Shown here: positions 35,373 to 60,380 of the stretch, piece after piece | Position numbering within the stretch: position 1 is the first letter of the stretch | How the letters are laid out: the number at the start of each line of letters is the position of its first letter | Assembly (NCBI GenBank): GCA_943737045.1 | Contig: CALSFV010000341.1 | Coordinates: forward strand, 186,001-250,000 | DNA from: Parapristionchus giblindavisi | Taxonomy: Eukaryota; Nematoda; Chromadorea; Rhabditida; Diplogasteridae | Direction of reading: 5' to 3' | DNA length: 64,000 nucleotides | The notes under the pieces: model-generated | The model's input: only the letters and a program-made list of their open reading frames with translations | The model's database searches: none | What the model was told of the DNA's origin: nothing | Position numbers and translations under genes: made by a program

Positions 35373-37821
35373 ATGCTCACCCTACACACGGTATTGGCCC
35401 TAAGCCTTTATCGATTGGTTTCCGCCCAAGAGCTAAACCGGGCGGTTAACACTTCACTGGGCACGGTACGAGGATTTCGAGTAGATTACGGTAAGGACCA
35501 TAGAAAGCTCTACTATGGAGCAGCGGACATCTTTCTCGGCGTTCCGTTTGCGCAACCACCGATAGGAGATTTGAGGTTCAAGGTGAGTGTTTTTTTCAGG
35601 GACCATTTCAAGTTTTTGAATAATAAACCTTTTTTTTATATCGTTAACACAAACTGAATGCTTTAAAAAATTTATTCAGTTACCAAAACCAATATGTAGA
35701 TATGTCGCGGATGTGGGCAGTACGGAATATATGTAAGTTGCCCTTTGGATTATTAGCTTTTTGGAACATTTAATATGTCTACGATCTCGTGGAGACTATT
35801 GCTTAAAGTTCATTTTCATTCTCTTATAGCGAGAGAGTGAAGCATAACAATTTTTTGTTACAATTAATGCCAATCTCAGGCCACGATGCCCTCAAGGCAA
35901 CGATCCGCACGAATTTAATTATACAACTAACGAGGACTGCCTATATCTGAACATCTTCGCGCCCAATGTTTGATCTTTGATCTTTGACCATCAATTTGTT
36001 AATGATCACTCTAGGTATCGGACGGTCGTAAACGACCAGTCATGTTGTACATACCCGGAGGAGTGTTTCGAGTCGGCGGTGCGGACATTTACTCATACAA
36101 GGTAGGCAAAGATGTTGTACAAAGTCCAAAGTACAGAGATCAAAGATCAAAGATCACTTCCAGGGAGCCGTACGAAATATGGTCTCGAGAGGGGTTGTGG
36201 TCGTGGTTATTCAGTACAGACTCAGCTTATTAGGTACATATTGGTTCTCATTTATCGTTTTTGAACTTTACAATCTTTTCACACACTCGAATTGTATATT
36301 CGAAATCATATCTGAAATCTTGAGCAGCATATTTTGCGGGTATTCAAATTGCTTGGTATGCGCAAGATCAATTGCAGCCATCACTGCTAAATCCGATAGC
36401 ATGATCTGAAACTGTCCGCTTTGGCAACACTCTCTCGCTGTCTTTTTCAGCGAGAGAGTGTGGCCAGAGCGAAGAGTCAAATTAGCTAGACGTGTGTCTT
36501 TAAAGGTTTCTTTACAACATTCACGGATGATTTTCCTCCGAATCGTGGAATCTACGATATACTCATCGCAATGGAGTGGGTGAAGAACGAGATCTCACAC
36601 TTTGGTGGTGATCCCAACAGGTTTTCTCATCGATTGATTGAAAGATCAAAGATCAATTCTTCTCATCAGGGTTACCGTATTCGGACACAGCGCTGGTTCT
36701 CTGGTCGTTTCCATGTTGTCAATGTCTCCTCTTTCGCAAGGTTTGGGTGACAGATCAAAGACCAAAGGCCAAAGATCAAAGATCAAGGATCACTTCTGTT
36801 ACGTTTCAGGCTATTTCCAACAACTACTCATGCAGTCGGCTTTTCTGACTGGCTTCGCTGTTCCGCACTCGACAAACTACTCGATAGAACACGAAAGAGC
36901 CGAACAGGTGAGACAGATCAAAGATCAAAGATCAAAGATCACTTTGCAGTTGTGCAACGTTAGAGGTGATCTAGCCTCACCAACCAATCTCCAAATTTTA
37001 AAAAGATGCTTTGAAAATCGATCAGCCGATGATCTCATATATCACGATATGGTGAGTGTTTCTTGATCTTTGATCTTTGATCTTTGATCTTTGGACTTTT
37101 TAGAAGGAATCTTATAAGGAATGGCAAATTTACGTAGATGGCGCCCTGTTCCCTGCGATGCCGCATGAACTAGCGAGGATGAGGCCGAATTTCATCACCC
37201 TTCTCGGAACTACAACTGATGAATTCGCATTTTCGAGTGTGTTCAAAGATCTAAGAATAGAGTTCAAAGATCAATGACCAAAGATCAAAGATCAGGACAA
37301 GAGTTCAAAGAACAATGACCAAAGATCAAAGATTAGAGATCAAAGACCAACTTCAGTGCCCTCGATTGTAAATGAGAACATAACTGGTACGGATCAAGAA
37401 TCGTTACGGAAATATCTTGATCAGGAGTTCGATTATCTAGCAAAGGTTCGCGCCGTTTTACAGTTTACAATTTAAAAAAATTTTTCAAGATTAGCTAGGT
37501 GTGATTATCGAATAAATAAGTAAATAAATAAATAAGAAGAAGTGATATGAGCTCCCTCCATTATTTGCTGTTTCTTGCATTCGTTCGAAAATTTTGGCCC
37601 TGTTGCATTCATGAAATCGTCCTTCCAACGCCTATTCCTTGTACCTATTTTCAAAAATCAACGAAAAATAAATAAATATAATTGCAAAATCGCAGGATGA
37701 ACTGGACAATGTAGAGAAGATAATTATGGAAGATTACGAGCCAAGTTCATTGGCTCCTGATGATGCTCTCGGATGGACCAAACTCATCGCTAGGGTACGA
37801 ATATAATAAAAATAATAATAA

Positions 37822-37880
<59 letters not shown>

Positions 37881-40400
37881 TAGAGAAGATAATAATGGAA
37901 GATTATCTATCCATTATGTCCACATTTACATATTAATTGTTGCACAGCAGTCTTTAAAATTAATTACACCTCGAGCTAATTTTAACCTCCGCTTTCGCAA
38001 CACTCTCGCAGACAATGAAAGCGAGAGAGGGTGGCCAAAGCGGAGAGTATCAAATTAGCTCGTTGTGTGCCCCGAAGTATGTATAATTACAACCATTTAG
38101 GTGATAACAGACAAGGACTATCTATCGTCAGCACGGAAGCACTTACAATGGTCAGTGATCTACTCATCAATCGATTCTCGATATTGGAAAATAACAATTT
38201 CTGGCTAAATAATGATTTGGTACAGGCCCATTCAGGTTCAAATCAAACAATAACACGAACGTATACGTCTACAACTTTGACTATATCAGTCGTCTCTGTC
38301 CCAATACCTATACAGTTGGAGATTGGACGCGTAATTATTGATTAATTCATCTATTTAATTAGAATATATACCCCACGGTAACTCACCGAAATTCTTAATC
38401 TCACACTTCTCGTTTGCTCATAAATTCGCAGTAAAAATCCTTCAGAATAGTAAGAAATTCAATTTCTGATATTCCGTTCTGTGCAACCAAAACAGAATAT
38501 ACATATTTTAAGTGAATGAGCCAGCCAAAGAGCGTTGACGACACCTTTATAAAAATAATAATTTAATAATAACAATAATAATAATAATAATAATAATAAT
38601 AACTTAAAATAATTTAAATTAAAGCGGTCGTACATACAAATGAGCTGTGTTTCCTGTGGTTCTATGACTACGAATGGGAGGATTTCGAGAGGAAGGGACG
38701 GATCTCCCAATCTGATCTCGACGTAGCTGACAATTTGGGCCGAGCTTGGACCAATTTCGCTAAATATGGGTCAGCTTTTTTTTTCATCTTATCGACTTCC
38801 CGACTAATTAGTATTCAACGATGTGGGGTAACGACGACGTTATTATGAAAAAGCATTGTAAAATTAAGATTACGTGGTAAATCTATGCACTAACCGTTTA
38901 CAGTAACCCTATGCAGTAACCGTTTACAGTAATCCTATACAGTAACCGTTTACAGTAATCCTATACAGTAACCCTACACTGCAATCCTATACAGTAACCG
39001 TTACATTAATCCTATACAGCAACCCTATACAGTAACCGTTTACAGTAATCCTATACAGTAACCGTTTACAGTAGCCCTATACAGTAACCGTTTACAGTAA
39101 TCCTGTACAGTAACCGTTTACAGTAACCGTTTACAGTAATCCTATACAGTAACCGTTTACAGTAATCCTATACAGTAACCCTACACTGCAATCCTATACA
39201 GTAACCGTTACATTAATCCTATACAGCAACCCTATACAGTAACCGTTTACAGTAACCGTTTACAGTAATCCTATACAGTAACCGTTTACAGTAGCCCTAT
39301 ACAGTAACCGTTTACAGTAATCCTGTACAGTAACCGTTTACAGTAATCCTGGTTGGTCGCCAATGCGGGACGATTTCGAGTATGTCAACATAACAGACGT
39401 GATTTCTGATATGGGCACTGGATATGGTGATAAGGCCGATTGGATGTTCAATAAAGTGAGTACAATATTTAATATGTCTATTTTCCTCAATACCGCGAGA
39501 AGAATTGATTAAAGTTCATTTTCGTTCGCTTATAACGAGAGAGTGAAACATAACAATACACCACAGCGTTCTCATGACTTTCAAAGCAAGAACGACCGCT
39601 CAACATACAAACTCTCTCGAATACAATGGTCTCTCCTTTGTCTTGCTTTGGAAGAAAAATGGCTTGGACCAGAATACTGTGACACAATGCAGCACACTAT
39701 CAGATTCATACTTTGGAATATCACCATTAAGTAAAAGCAGGCCAATCTACTGATTCGTTAGTTCTAACTTCAAACCAAGCAAGCATATCTCTGGAAGTGC
39801 ACCCCGCAGCGTGCACCGCGGGGCAGCTTGTTTTCGACAGGGTGCCTCGCGGGGATGTCCAACAGGGTGGTTATTTTCCCCGCGGGGATGTCCAACAGGG
39901 TGGTTATTTTTCCCCGCAGGGATGTCCAACAGGGTGGTTATTTTTCCCCGCGGGGATGTCCAACAGGGTGGTTATTTTTCCCCGCGGGGATGTCCAACAG
40001 GGTGGTTATTTTTCCCCGCGGGGGAAAATTTCCGGACTAGCAAATTATAAATTCAGAAGCTTCCCGCTCTCTTCACAGACATGGCTCCACAGTCCATCCC
40101 GCCAGCAATCCAACCACTACTGATTAAACTCGGTCAAAGGTGGATTAATGATTGACTCCTAATCAATCAATAACCGATTACAGTACTCGTCAAGCGTGGC
40201 AGGACTCTCTTCAACTGTGCAGGTCACCCAGTGCGACTACCTATCCCACGATCTATCCAATAGGTGCTCCGCCCACCGAAACCACGACCGCGCCAACTAC
40301 CAATGTTACCAAGAAGAAGAACAAAAACCACAGTCGCAGTTCCTTCTCTATTTTTGTGATTTCCATAGTAGTGTTCGTTTTCAGTTGTTGTATGCTCTAG
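35373..40400 (+). CDS. Carboxylesterase / cholinesterase-like secreted or membrane-anchored esterase
   Basis: Eighteen exons keep frame: 35373-35582, 35680-35732, 35880-35967, 36015-36101, 36164-36233, 36506-36620, 36670-36740, 36810-36907, 36950-37051, 37104-37236, 37357-37445, 37696-37794, 38101-38150, 38236-38330, 38625-38769, 39344-39455, about 40093-40139, 40184-40400; about 626 residues, normal for type-B carboxylesterases. A signal peptide (MLTLHTVLALSLYRLVSAQ) leads into GVPFAQPPIGDLRF. The nucleophile elbow GHSAGS is in exon 7 after FGGDPNRVTV. The acidic residue is likely the Glu of GTTTDEFAF (exon 10), the His that of VVHTNE (exon 15). The family motif FAKYGNP spans the exon 15/16 junction. 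The Thr/Lys-rich tail ends in a hydrophobic stretch (IFVISIVVFVF), suggesting a GPI or membrane anchor. Exon 17's acceptor is the least certain junction. Confidence 0.88.
36402..36505. mobile_element. Family C MITE at a 3' splice site
   Basis: CACTCTCTCGC with mirrored GCGAGAGAGTG and the right end AAATTAGCTAGACGTGTGTCTTTAA match family C. Its right TTAA is at 36501-36504, and the next bases AG complete the acceptor of esterase exon 6 at 36506. The left end is missing. Confidence 0.6.
37801..37880. repeat. (AAT)n microsatellite
   Basis: About 25 AAT units just beyond the donor of esterase exon 12, with two interruptions. Confidence 0.9.
37967..38085. mobile_element. Family C MITE
   Basis: GAGCTAATTTTAACCTCCGC at the left, AACACTCTCGC with mirrored GCGAGAGAGGGTGG, AGCGGAGAGT and AAATTAGCTCGTTGTGTGCC at the right. 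It fills most of intron 12 of the esterase gene and ends about 15 bp before the exon 13 acceptor. Confidence 0.55.
38885..39343. repeat. 26 bp minisatellite ending on a splice acceptor
   Basis: About 17 units of CCTATACAGTAACCGTTTACAGTAAT type. A larger block holding the variants CCCTACACTGCAATCC and CCGTTACATTAATCC occurs twice (about 38957-39040 and 39178-39245). The acceptor of esterase exon 16 is the TTTACAG of the last unit, and earlier units carry the same TTTACAG|TAATCCT. Splicing to the preceding copy would meet a stop codon, so the last is the functional site. Confidence 0.85.
39848..40026. repeat. GC-rich 35 bp minisatellite
   Basis: Five copies of a unit built as GGGGATGTCCAACAGGG, TGGTTATTTTTCCCCGC. 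Unit junctions form the palindrome CCCCGCGGGG. All three plus-strand frames stay open, which follows from unit length and is not evidence for coding. It lies in intron 16 of the esterase gene. Confidence 0.9.
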
Positions 40401-40914
40401 GTCGTTTTGACAAATATGTTTCAGTAGCACAATCAAAATTTAAATGTGCCAAGCAATCATTTAAATTGGGCAATCAATATTTGTTTATAAGTGCACATTG
40501 CGAGTACAAATAAACACACTCACTATAACACAATCGATCGATACAAAAACAACAAACAAATCAATCAATAAGTCTAAAATCAAAATCAATCGATAATCTT
40601 CTCAAACTTTAGAATGTACAAGTATTCAATTCCGGCACGTCTTTCCATCACAATGCTTCCTCGCAATCTGCAAAATTATTATGTAATTTATAAAAAATAA
40701 ATATATTTTATCTTCAATTGATTGACCAACTAATCGATGCCACGTAAATACATATTTTCATTTAAAAAATACATATTTTCATTTGCCTGAGCGACCACGT
40801 TTTCAGACGTGTCGTACCACTCTAATCGAGTTAAATTTATATATTGTCAATTATCACTCTAAATGCATTATCCTTTTGAATACAATATTAATTGAATAAT
40901 TTTTATTTATTAGA
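40401..40914. other. Spacer upstream of MSP gene 1
   Basis: AT-rich, with ATCAATCAATAA motifs near 40530-40600. No gene was seen. Confidence 0.4.
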
Positions 40915-40957
40915 TAACTTTTACATATTAATTAGCTAATCCCGATGGGTATAAAAG
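40915..40957 (+). promoter_or_regulatory. MSP gene 1 core promoter
   Basis: TAACTTTTACATA (40915-40927) precedes a TATAAAAG box (40950-40957), 43 bp before the ATG. Both elements recur with nearly the same spacing before MSP gene 2. A GATA core (AGATAA) overlaps the upstream element; MSP genes of other nematodes are driven by germline GATA factors. Confidence 0.65.
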
Positions 40958-40992
40958 GCAAATGATTTCTAGTGATTCTCACATTCGTCATC

Positions 40993-41556
40993 ATGGCTGA
41001 ATCAATCCCTCCCGGAGATATCGCCACTCAACCCGGCAGCAAGATCGTCTTCAACGCTCCTTATGATGACAAGCACACCTACCACATCAAGGTTGGACTT
41101 AGGTTTTAAGATCTTAGGGTTTCAGGGTTGTAAGATTTTACGGTCTAGGGTATTACGTAGGGCTTGTTAGACTCTTTAGAATCAATCCGACTAATCATTT
41201 TTCATTCAGGTAACCAACTCCTCTGCTCGCCGTATCGGATGGGCCTTCAAGACCACCAACATGAAGAGACTCGGTGTTGACCCCGGATCAGGAGTTCTCG
41301 ACCCCAAGGAGAACGCCCTCATCGCCGTCTCCTGTGATGCCTTCGCCTACGGACAGGAGGTACGGTAGTTACAGGATTACTGTATATACTGTATGCCTTA
41401 AACTGATCGATATTCCTTCAGGACACCAACAACGACCGTATCACCATCGAGTGGACCAACACCCCTGATGGAGCCGCCAAGCAGTTCCGTCGTGAATGGT
41501 TCCAGGGAGACGGTATGGTTCGCAGAAAGAACCTCCCCATCGAGTACAATCCTTGA
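40993..41556 (+). CDS. Major sperm protein, copy 1
   Basis: Three exons, 40993-41091, 41210-41359 and 41422-41556, give exactly 127 residues, the standard MSP length. The chain starts [20 protein letters not shown], has the conserved [17 protein letters not shown] and [18 protein letters not shown] segments and ends [17 protein letters not shown]...IEYNP. MSP is an immunoglobulin-like cytoskeletal protein that polymerises into filaments driving amoeboid sperm movement and also acts as an oocyte maturation signal. It differs from copy 2 near the N-terminus (MAES.I versus MAQS.V). AATAAA follows the stop within about 5 bp. Two introns are unusual for C. elegans MSP genes, which mostly have none. 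Confidence 0.97.
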
Positions 41557-41642
41557 GTGGCAATAAAAATAACCCATTCCCTAATTGTTTGCGTTCTACA
41601 TACCAACACAAAAAGCTAATACATAATTATGATTTTAATCGT

Positions 41643-42769
41643 TTATTCATGTTCTTTCACTGGAGTGTATTTTGACACATGCAATGGGATTTGCATCACA
41701 CGCAGGGAATTACTAACATCCATCAAAGAATTTGGGGAGGGGGGTTAAAATAAATCAATAATCGATAAATCAATAAATTCGTCTCTCTAACCTAGGATTG
41801 TGATTGATGAGCCGATCGATGCCATTCTCCTTCAGCGCCACGACATAGAATACACCACGTGGTGCGAGTAGACGGTCGACTGATGGTAAAAGGCGGTCGA
41901 GGGTTGACACACCACGCACACCGCCAGCCCAGCAGCGCTCCTAAATCAATGAGCGCTGAATAGAATCATAGGTCGAAAAGTATGTCACAAAGTACCAAGC
42001 CTGGCCAGATTTTGAGCCAATATTTCACAACAATCGAAAAACCTGACCGGATTTAGAGGCAAATTTTCCAAAAATCGAAAAACCTGACCGGATTTTGAAA
42101 ACCGATAACCTAGCTATTCGACCTATGAATAGAATCAACGCGCTACGGTACACCTTCGTTCTACCGATCAATCGATATATTCATCGACCAACTACCGTAC
42201 GACAAATGCTACCGTACCAGATCACAGGTAGGCTCGTCCTCGGTCGGCACGTAGGGAGGGTTGAAGAGCAGAACATCGATTGATCCGGCCAATCGATCGA
42301 TAAACGCACTCGCGAGATCGGAACTGAATTTTCAATCGATAAAATGTTCATCAATCAATGAGCACCTACCGTATGACATTGACCGTAACCCTATTCAGTT
42401 TGGCCGTATTCAGAGCAGCCTCACACGCATCATAATTCACATCGGTTCCGAGCGAGATCAGACCGCTGCCAGCAAGAGCCTGGAAAGAGGTCAGCCTAAA
42501 GATCAAAGATCAAAGATCAAACCTTGGCTAGAAACGCGGACACAACGCCTGATCCCACTCCGATCTCCAGTGCTATTCGCGGTCGAAGCGCTTTCAACAC
42601 CTGTTCAGTTCAATAATTCAAAGATCGAAGATCAAAGATCAAACTACAATCTACAGTATACCTCCAATTCTTGTTCGATAGCATCCATAAAGAGGAAAGA
42701 GTCCTCCGCAGGATCATATACCGTCTCTTTCTGTTTGTCAGTTAATCGGTAGTCAGGCGTGGGCAACAT
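41643..42769 (-). CDS. mtq-2: N6AMT1/HemK2-type glutamine methyltransferase of eRF1
   Basis: Six exons keep frame: 42769-42662, 42600-42523, 42479-42370, 42323-42218, 41940-41792, 41712-41643; 206 residues against about 214 in human N6AMT1. The order is family-typical: VYDPAEDSFLFMDAI near the N-terminus, SAM-binding motif I LEIGVGSG (exon 2), substrate loop NPPYVPTEDE (exon 4), then ERCWAGGVRGVSTLDRLLPS and a FYVVALKENG strand. The enzyme, with a TRMT112 partner, methylates the GGQ glutamine of the peptide release factor. The last exon is least certain: it follows a weak TTAG acceptor and its stop overlaps AATAAA. The gene converges on MSP copy 1, stops 86 bp apart. Confidence 0.88.
41969..42125. 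mobile_element. Family B MITE with internal duplication
   Basis: Ends CATAGGTCGAA and TTCGACCTATG. The AATCGAAAAACCTGACCGG block occurs twice, making this copy longer than the 119 bp standard. It lies in intron 4 of the methyltransferase gene. Confidence 0.65.
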
Positions 42770-43773
42770 TTCGCTACGAAAGATCAAAGATCATCATGAT
42801 ACGATATCTTGTCTAGACATTGTGATTACGGTATCAAGGCCAGATTCATTGTCGCTGTTATCGCACACGGTTGTTCATAGATATTTTATTAACCAGAAGA
42901 TAAAGACATAGAAAGAGCGAATTTTCTGTTTGCAAGTGTACAATGGAATGTGCATACTTCGTGTAAACAAGAAAAAGCAGAGAATCAATCGATATCCAAT
43001 TCGCACTGGAATACCGTAGTTAGCGCGGCGGGAAAAGGAGCGAGGCCTACTCTCGGAAACTGCGAAATAGTTGTACATATACAGACGGGACAAGACGGCT
43101 ATACTCTGCTAAAAGTAAATCTATTATTGTTAATCATAATCAATTAATTTAGAAAAAAAGTAAAGTATACAACAATTGCAAGCACTATCGAGGGACATTT
43201 TTTCTGAGTGGGCACTCGAAATAAATTGAATCGGATGAGACATATTATACACAATTTTCTGAATATTTCAGGAAATGTACGAATTACAAAAATTACACTC
43301 AGACACTAAATATGGGAAAAAAATATCACATGGAAGCACGGGATGAGTACATACACACACAAAAATAAGGGCGGGGCGTAGCATACGGTATTACAGTATC
43401 CATAGCATACGGTATTACAGTATCCACTGATTACAATGAATTCTCCTATTTGCAATAATTGTATGAATAATTGATTTGAAAAATAATAATAAACTTCTAG
43501 TTTTGCTTACAAATAAAATGATTTGCTTATACGGATCAATCAATAAAATGAAATGGCGAAGATGAACCAATGTTGAATGAGAGAGCGATCGATATTTGGA
43601 TGAGAAGGGGGCGGAGCCAGGCCGCAATCGGGAATATCACAAGCGGAACGAAATAATAAATATAGAGTGACACACACCTAGGGGGGGAGGGCAACCCCAC
43701 ATCAAATGACTACCAATGGCTGCACTCGGGACTCTTACAGTAAGACAAAGATGAAAAGATCAAAGATCAAAGA
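42770..43773. other. Intergenic region between membralin and N6AMT1-like genes
   Basis: About 1 kb with AT-rich sequence and a CATACGGTATTACAGTATCC pair near 43385-43425. No gene was recognised. Confidence 0.4.
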
Positions 43774-57164
<13,391 letters not shown>

Positions 57165-57455
57165 GATCGTCGTGCGATTATCGCGAACAACGACTTCAAC
57201 TACTCGTAGACGAGATTGTGCGTGCCTAGCGTGTATTGTCACTTTCTGTCTTTTCACACACAACATCCGTTTAACACCGTTTCCGGACACGAAAAGCAAT
57301 CGTGAAGTGGTTTTTTTTATTTCATGAACTTCAAATAAAAATATTATATATTTCAATATATTTATTCTAGTGGTATAATTTTGTAAGAATTGTTAAATAA
57401 TAAACACAATATGAAATATTTGCAATCAGTACGACGTGTGCAACATAGCAATAGT

Positions 57456-58028
57456 CTAGATAACCAGGCATCGGCAATCATAGAGTGTGTTGTAGGTGTA
57501 TCGAAAGTTCATACATTTACCCGGACAGTATCCCTGAAACACATCAGTTTGCAATATGTGGAAATGCAAATATTCAGTTTAAATTAGTTCAATCAATCAA
57601 TACATTTCGATCAAAAAAATCTATATCTATTTAGCATCACATTCGCTACTTATTCGGAAAAGAAGGCATTGAATAAAGAAAGATTGAGTTTTTATAATTT
57701 TAATTTCCAAAATAATAAAAAATAAAAATAATAAAGTACCTGGGGATCCATGCACTTTCTCGTAAATGGGTTGAAACCGCACACATGCGGCTTCAATGTC
57801 CTCGCTTCAACTACCGGGTCAGGACCCCAATCGGGTACTATTCCAGACCGAATATTGCCCTGCATAATCAATCGGTTTTCAAGTTCTTACGGTAACTAAT
57901 AGCATACCTACGTTCAAGGTACATTCAAAGCATACCTGATTTGCGCCGTACCAGTGATTGGGATAGTACGGTCCTTGGGCCACTGTTAGATCGATACATA
58001 GGATGAATAGACATACAGTAGGCTTCAT
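57456..58028 (-). CDS. Small secreted six-cysteine protein, unknown family
   Basis: Three exons keep frame: 58028-57936, 57859-57740 and 57533-57456, giving 96 residues. Residues 1-18 (MKPTVCLFILCIDLTVAQ) form a signal peptide. The mature chain has six cysteines: VCGFNPF, RKCMDPQ, YCPGKC and YDCRCLVI, the last two near the C-terminus. It looks like an extracellular disulfide-bonded peptide or small domain; no family was recognised. An AATAAA on the minus strand near 57360 follows. The stop is 291 bp upstream of the membralin ATG, same strand, so the two could share an operon. Divergent from MSP copy 2, starts 500 bp apart. Confidence 0.75.
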
Positions 58029-58454
58029 TATCGATCGATTAGGGATGGGGGTAGATCGATCGATAGACGAGACAAGGTGCACTTGCGCTCGGTCTATCTC
58101 TGTTTGGTTCGTTTTCATTGTTCTCAATTGTTACAATAGGTTCACGTGCCATTCTCTCATTATCTTACTTTTGGTGATTGCACAATGGCTCACCAAGCAA
58201 AGTATATTCGTGAACTCTACTTGTGCTTTTGAGACTGCCTGCATATCTTTTTAAAAATCGACCCAAAATGCTAATAATAATCAAATATCAATAGAAATTG
58301 GATTCAAATTATGTTGAACAATGAAACAGATATTCAAATATAAGCAAGTTCATAATACAGACAATTTAAATTTGCAAATTGCCATTTATCATATGGTGCA
58401 TGAATGCATTATTGTATTAAATTTTGCATTAAATGAAATATTCTAATTATCATG
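58029..58454. other. Divergent spacer before MSP gene 2
   Basis: AT-rich sequence shared as 5' flank by the six-cysteine gene (minus) and MSP copy 2 (plus). No further gene was seen. Confidence 0.4.
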
Positions 58455-58496
58455 TAACTTTTACATAGTAATTGGACTAAAATTTGGGTATAAAAG
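58455..58496 (+). promoter_or_regulatory. MSP gene 2 core promoter
   Basis: TAACTTTTACATA (58455-58467) and TATAAAAG (58489-58496), 34 bp apart and 40 bp before the ATG, matching MSP gene 1. DNA between and upstream differs between the two genes, so the two elements appear selectively retained. Confidence 0.65.
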
Positions 58497-58528
58497 CGAA
58501 TGAATTTATGTTCTTCACATTAGTCGTC

Positions 58529-59093
58529 ATGGCTCAATCAGTACCTCCCGGAGATATCGCCACTCAACCCGGCAGCAAGATCGTTTTCAATGCTCCTTAT
58601 GATGACAAGCACACCTACCACATCAAGGTTAGTCTTAAAATTTTAAGGATCTAGGGATTTACGATCTTAGGGTTGTAACATTTTATGGTTTAGTGTATTA
58701 GTGTTCATACTCGTAGAATCAATCCGATTAATCTTTTCTACTCCAGGTAACCAACTCCTCTGCTCGCCGTATCGGATGGGCCTTCAAGACCACCAACATG
58801 AAGAGACTCGGTGTTGACCCCGGATCAGGAGTTCTCGACCCCAAGGAGAACGCCCTCATCGCTGTCTCTTGCGATGCTTTCGCCTACGGACAGGAGGTAC
58901 GGTAGTTACAGGATTACTGTATTTTCCGTATTTCTTAAACTGATCGATATTCCTTCAGGACACCAACAACGACCGTATCACCATCGAGTGGACCAACACC
59001 CCTGATGGAGCTGCCAAGCAATTCCGTCGTGAATGGTTCCAGGGAGACGGTATGGTTCGCAGAAAGAACCTCCCCATCGAGTACAACCCTTGA
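58529..59093 (+). CDS. Major sperm protein, copy 2
   Basis: Exons 58529-58627, 58747-58896 and 58959-59093 give 127 residues with both introns at the same positions as copy 1. It begins [20 protein letters not shown] and is otherwise nearly identical in protein to copy 1, with mostly silent differences in the exons, while introns and flanks have diverged. The function is sperm motility by filament assembly, as for copy 1. High exon identity against diverged introns suggests purifying selection or gene conversion. Confidence 0.97.
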
Positions 59094-60288
59094 ATGATAC
59101 AGCAATAAAACTTCAGTACCTAATCGTTTGCGTTATTAACACAATATAATAACACAATACAATAGTATAAATACATAATCTAATGGCTAATACATAATCT
59201 TGATTCATAACACATTTATTTATTATATATTATAGAATTATTCGGAATTAAAATAGCGACCACACCCCGGTGTAGACCGCCCAAAGTCTGGATGTCAAGC
59301 CAGAATGATTCCACTCATTATCTTTGCATCGTCATCTCCATTTCCCTATATGACCCTCATCCAATGATGATAAGTTAATCTCGAATGAACTTGTCGCACA
59401 GTCTTTCTTGATACACTTTAACCATAACTTTAATGCCTCATTTAATCGAGTAAAAGTGAAAGTTCCCTCACTCTCTACAGTTATGCAAGCACCATGTAAG
59501 CATCCGCGCAAAAATATTCTGACCTAGAAAAAACCTGTCGTTACTCCATTCAGAGTAGCCATTGACAGTAGAGATATGAGGAAGAGTTAAATGGAGAGGT
59601 AGAGGAAGAGTCAGAGGTAGAGGTAGAAGTAGAGGTAGAAGTAGAGGTAGAGGTAGAGGTAGAGGTAGAGGTAGAGCTCATATTCAAGAGGTACAGGCTT
59701 CATCAAACCTGCCCTCGGGCCATGACAAGAAAATTGCCTGTGGCTATCATAGAAGTAGTCAATCGAATCCATTCCAGTTAGAACATCAATCCTTTCCCGT
59801 TCGGTTCTCTGGATTTGCTCTTCCTGTGTGAGCTTGCTCAATATTTTCACTACTTTGAATGCCAGAACGACTGCTCTCCAGCAAATCAATCAGTCGTTTC
59901 TGATACTCTGCCTCTATGCTTTGATATCTCTTTTGTCTCGTTATTAATGAATCACTTGCGAAAAATATCCACTGTTCATGAAACTAAAATTAATAAACCG
60001 CATGCCACCCTTCCGTGTAAAATACATACCTTAATATAATATTTATGCGTTTTCAAGGAAACACGGAACAGAAAAGAACGAATGAAATGTGTGAATGAAT
60101 GAGACGAATAGATAGAAATGGTGGAATTGATTTTTTTGGTGAACCTTTTCCTTCGATGCAACGTTCCCAACTCCTCTTCTATTCCTTATATACATAGTAA
60201 AAAAAACATATAGTAAAAAAATGTAATCACCTATTTATTTTTGATCACATTCATTTTCATGTGTCGTTGCATGCGTGTGCATGTAGAT

Positions 60289-60380
<92 letters not shown>

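Noticed and set aside
39797..40123. Three parallel frames with PRGCPTGWLFF-type repeats
   Set aside because: All three frames are open because of the minisatellite unit; the true esterase exons flank it.
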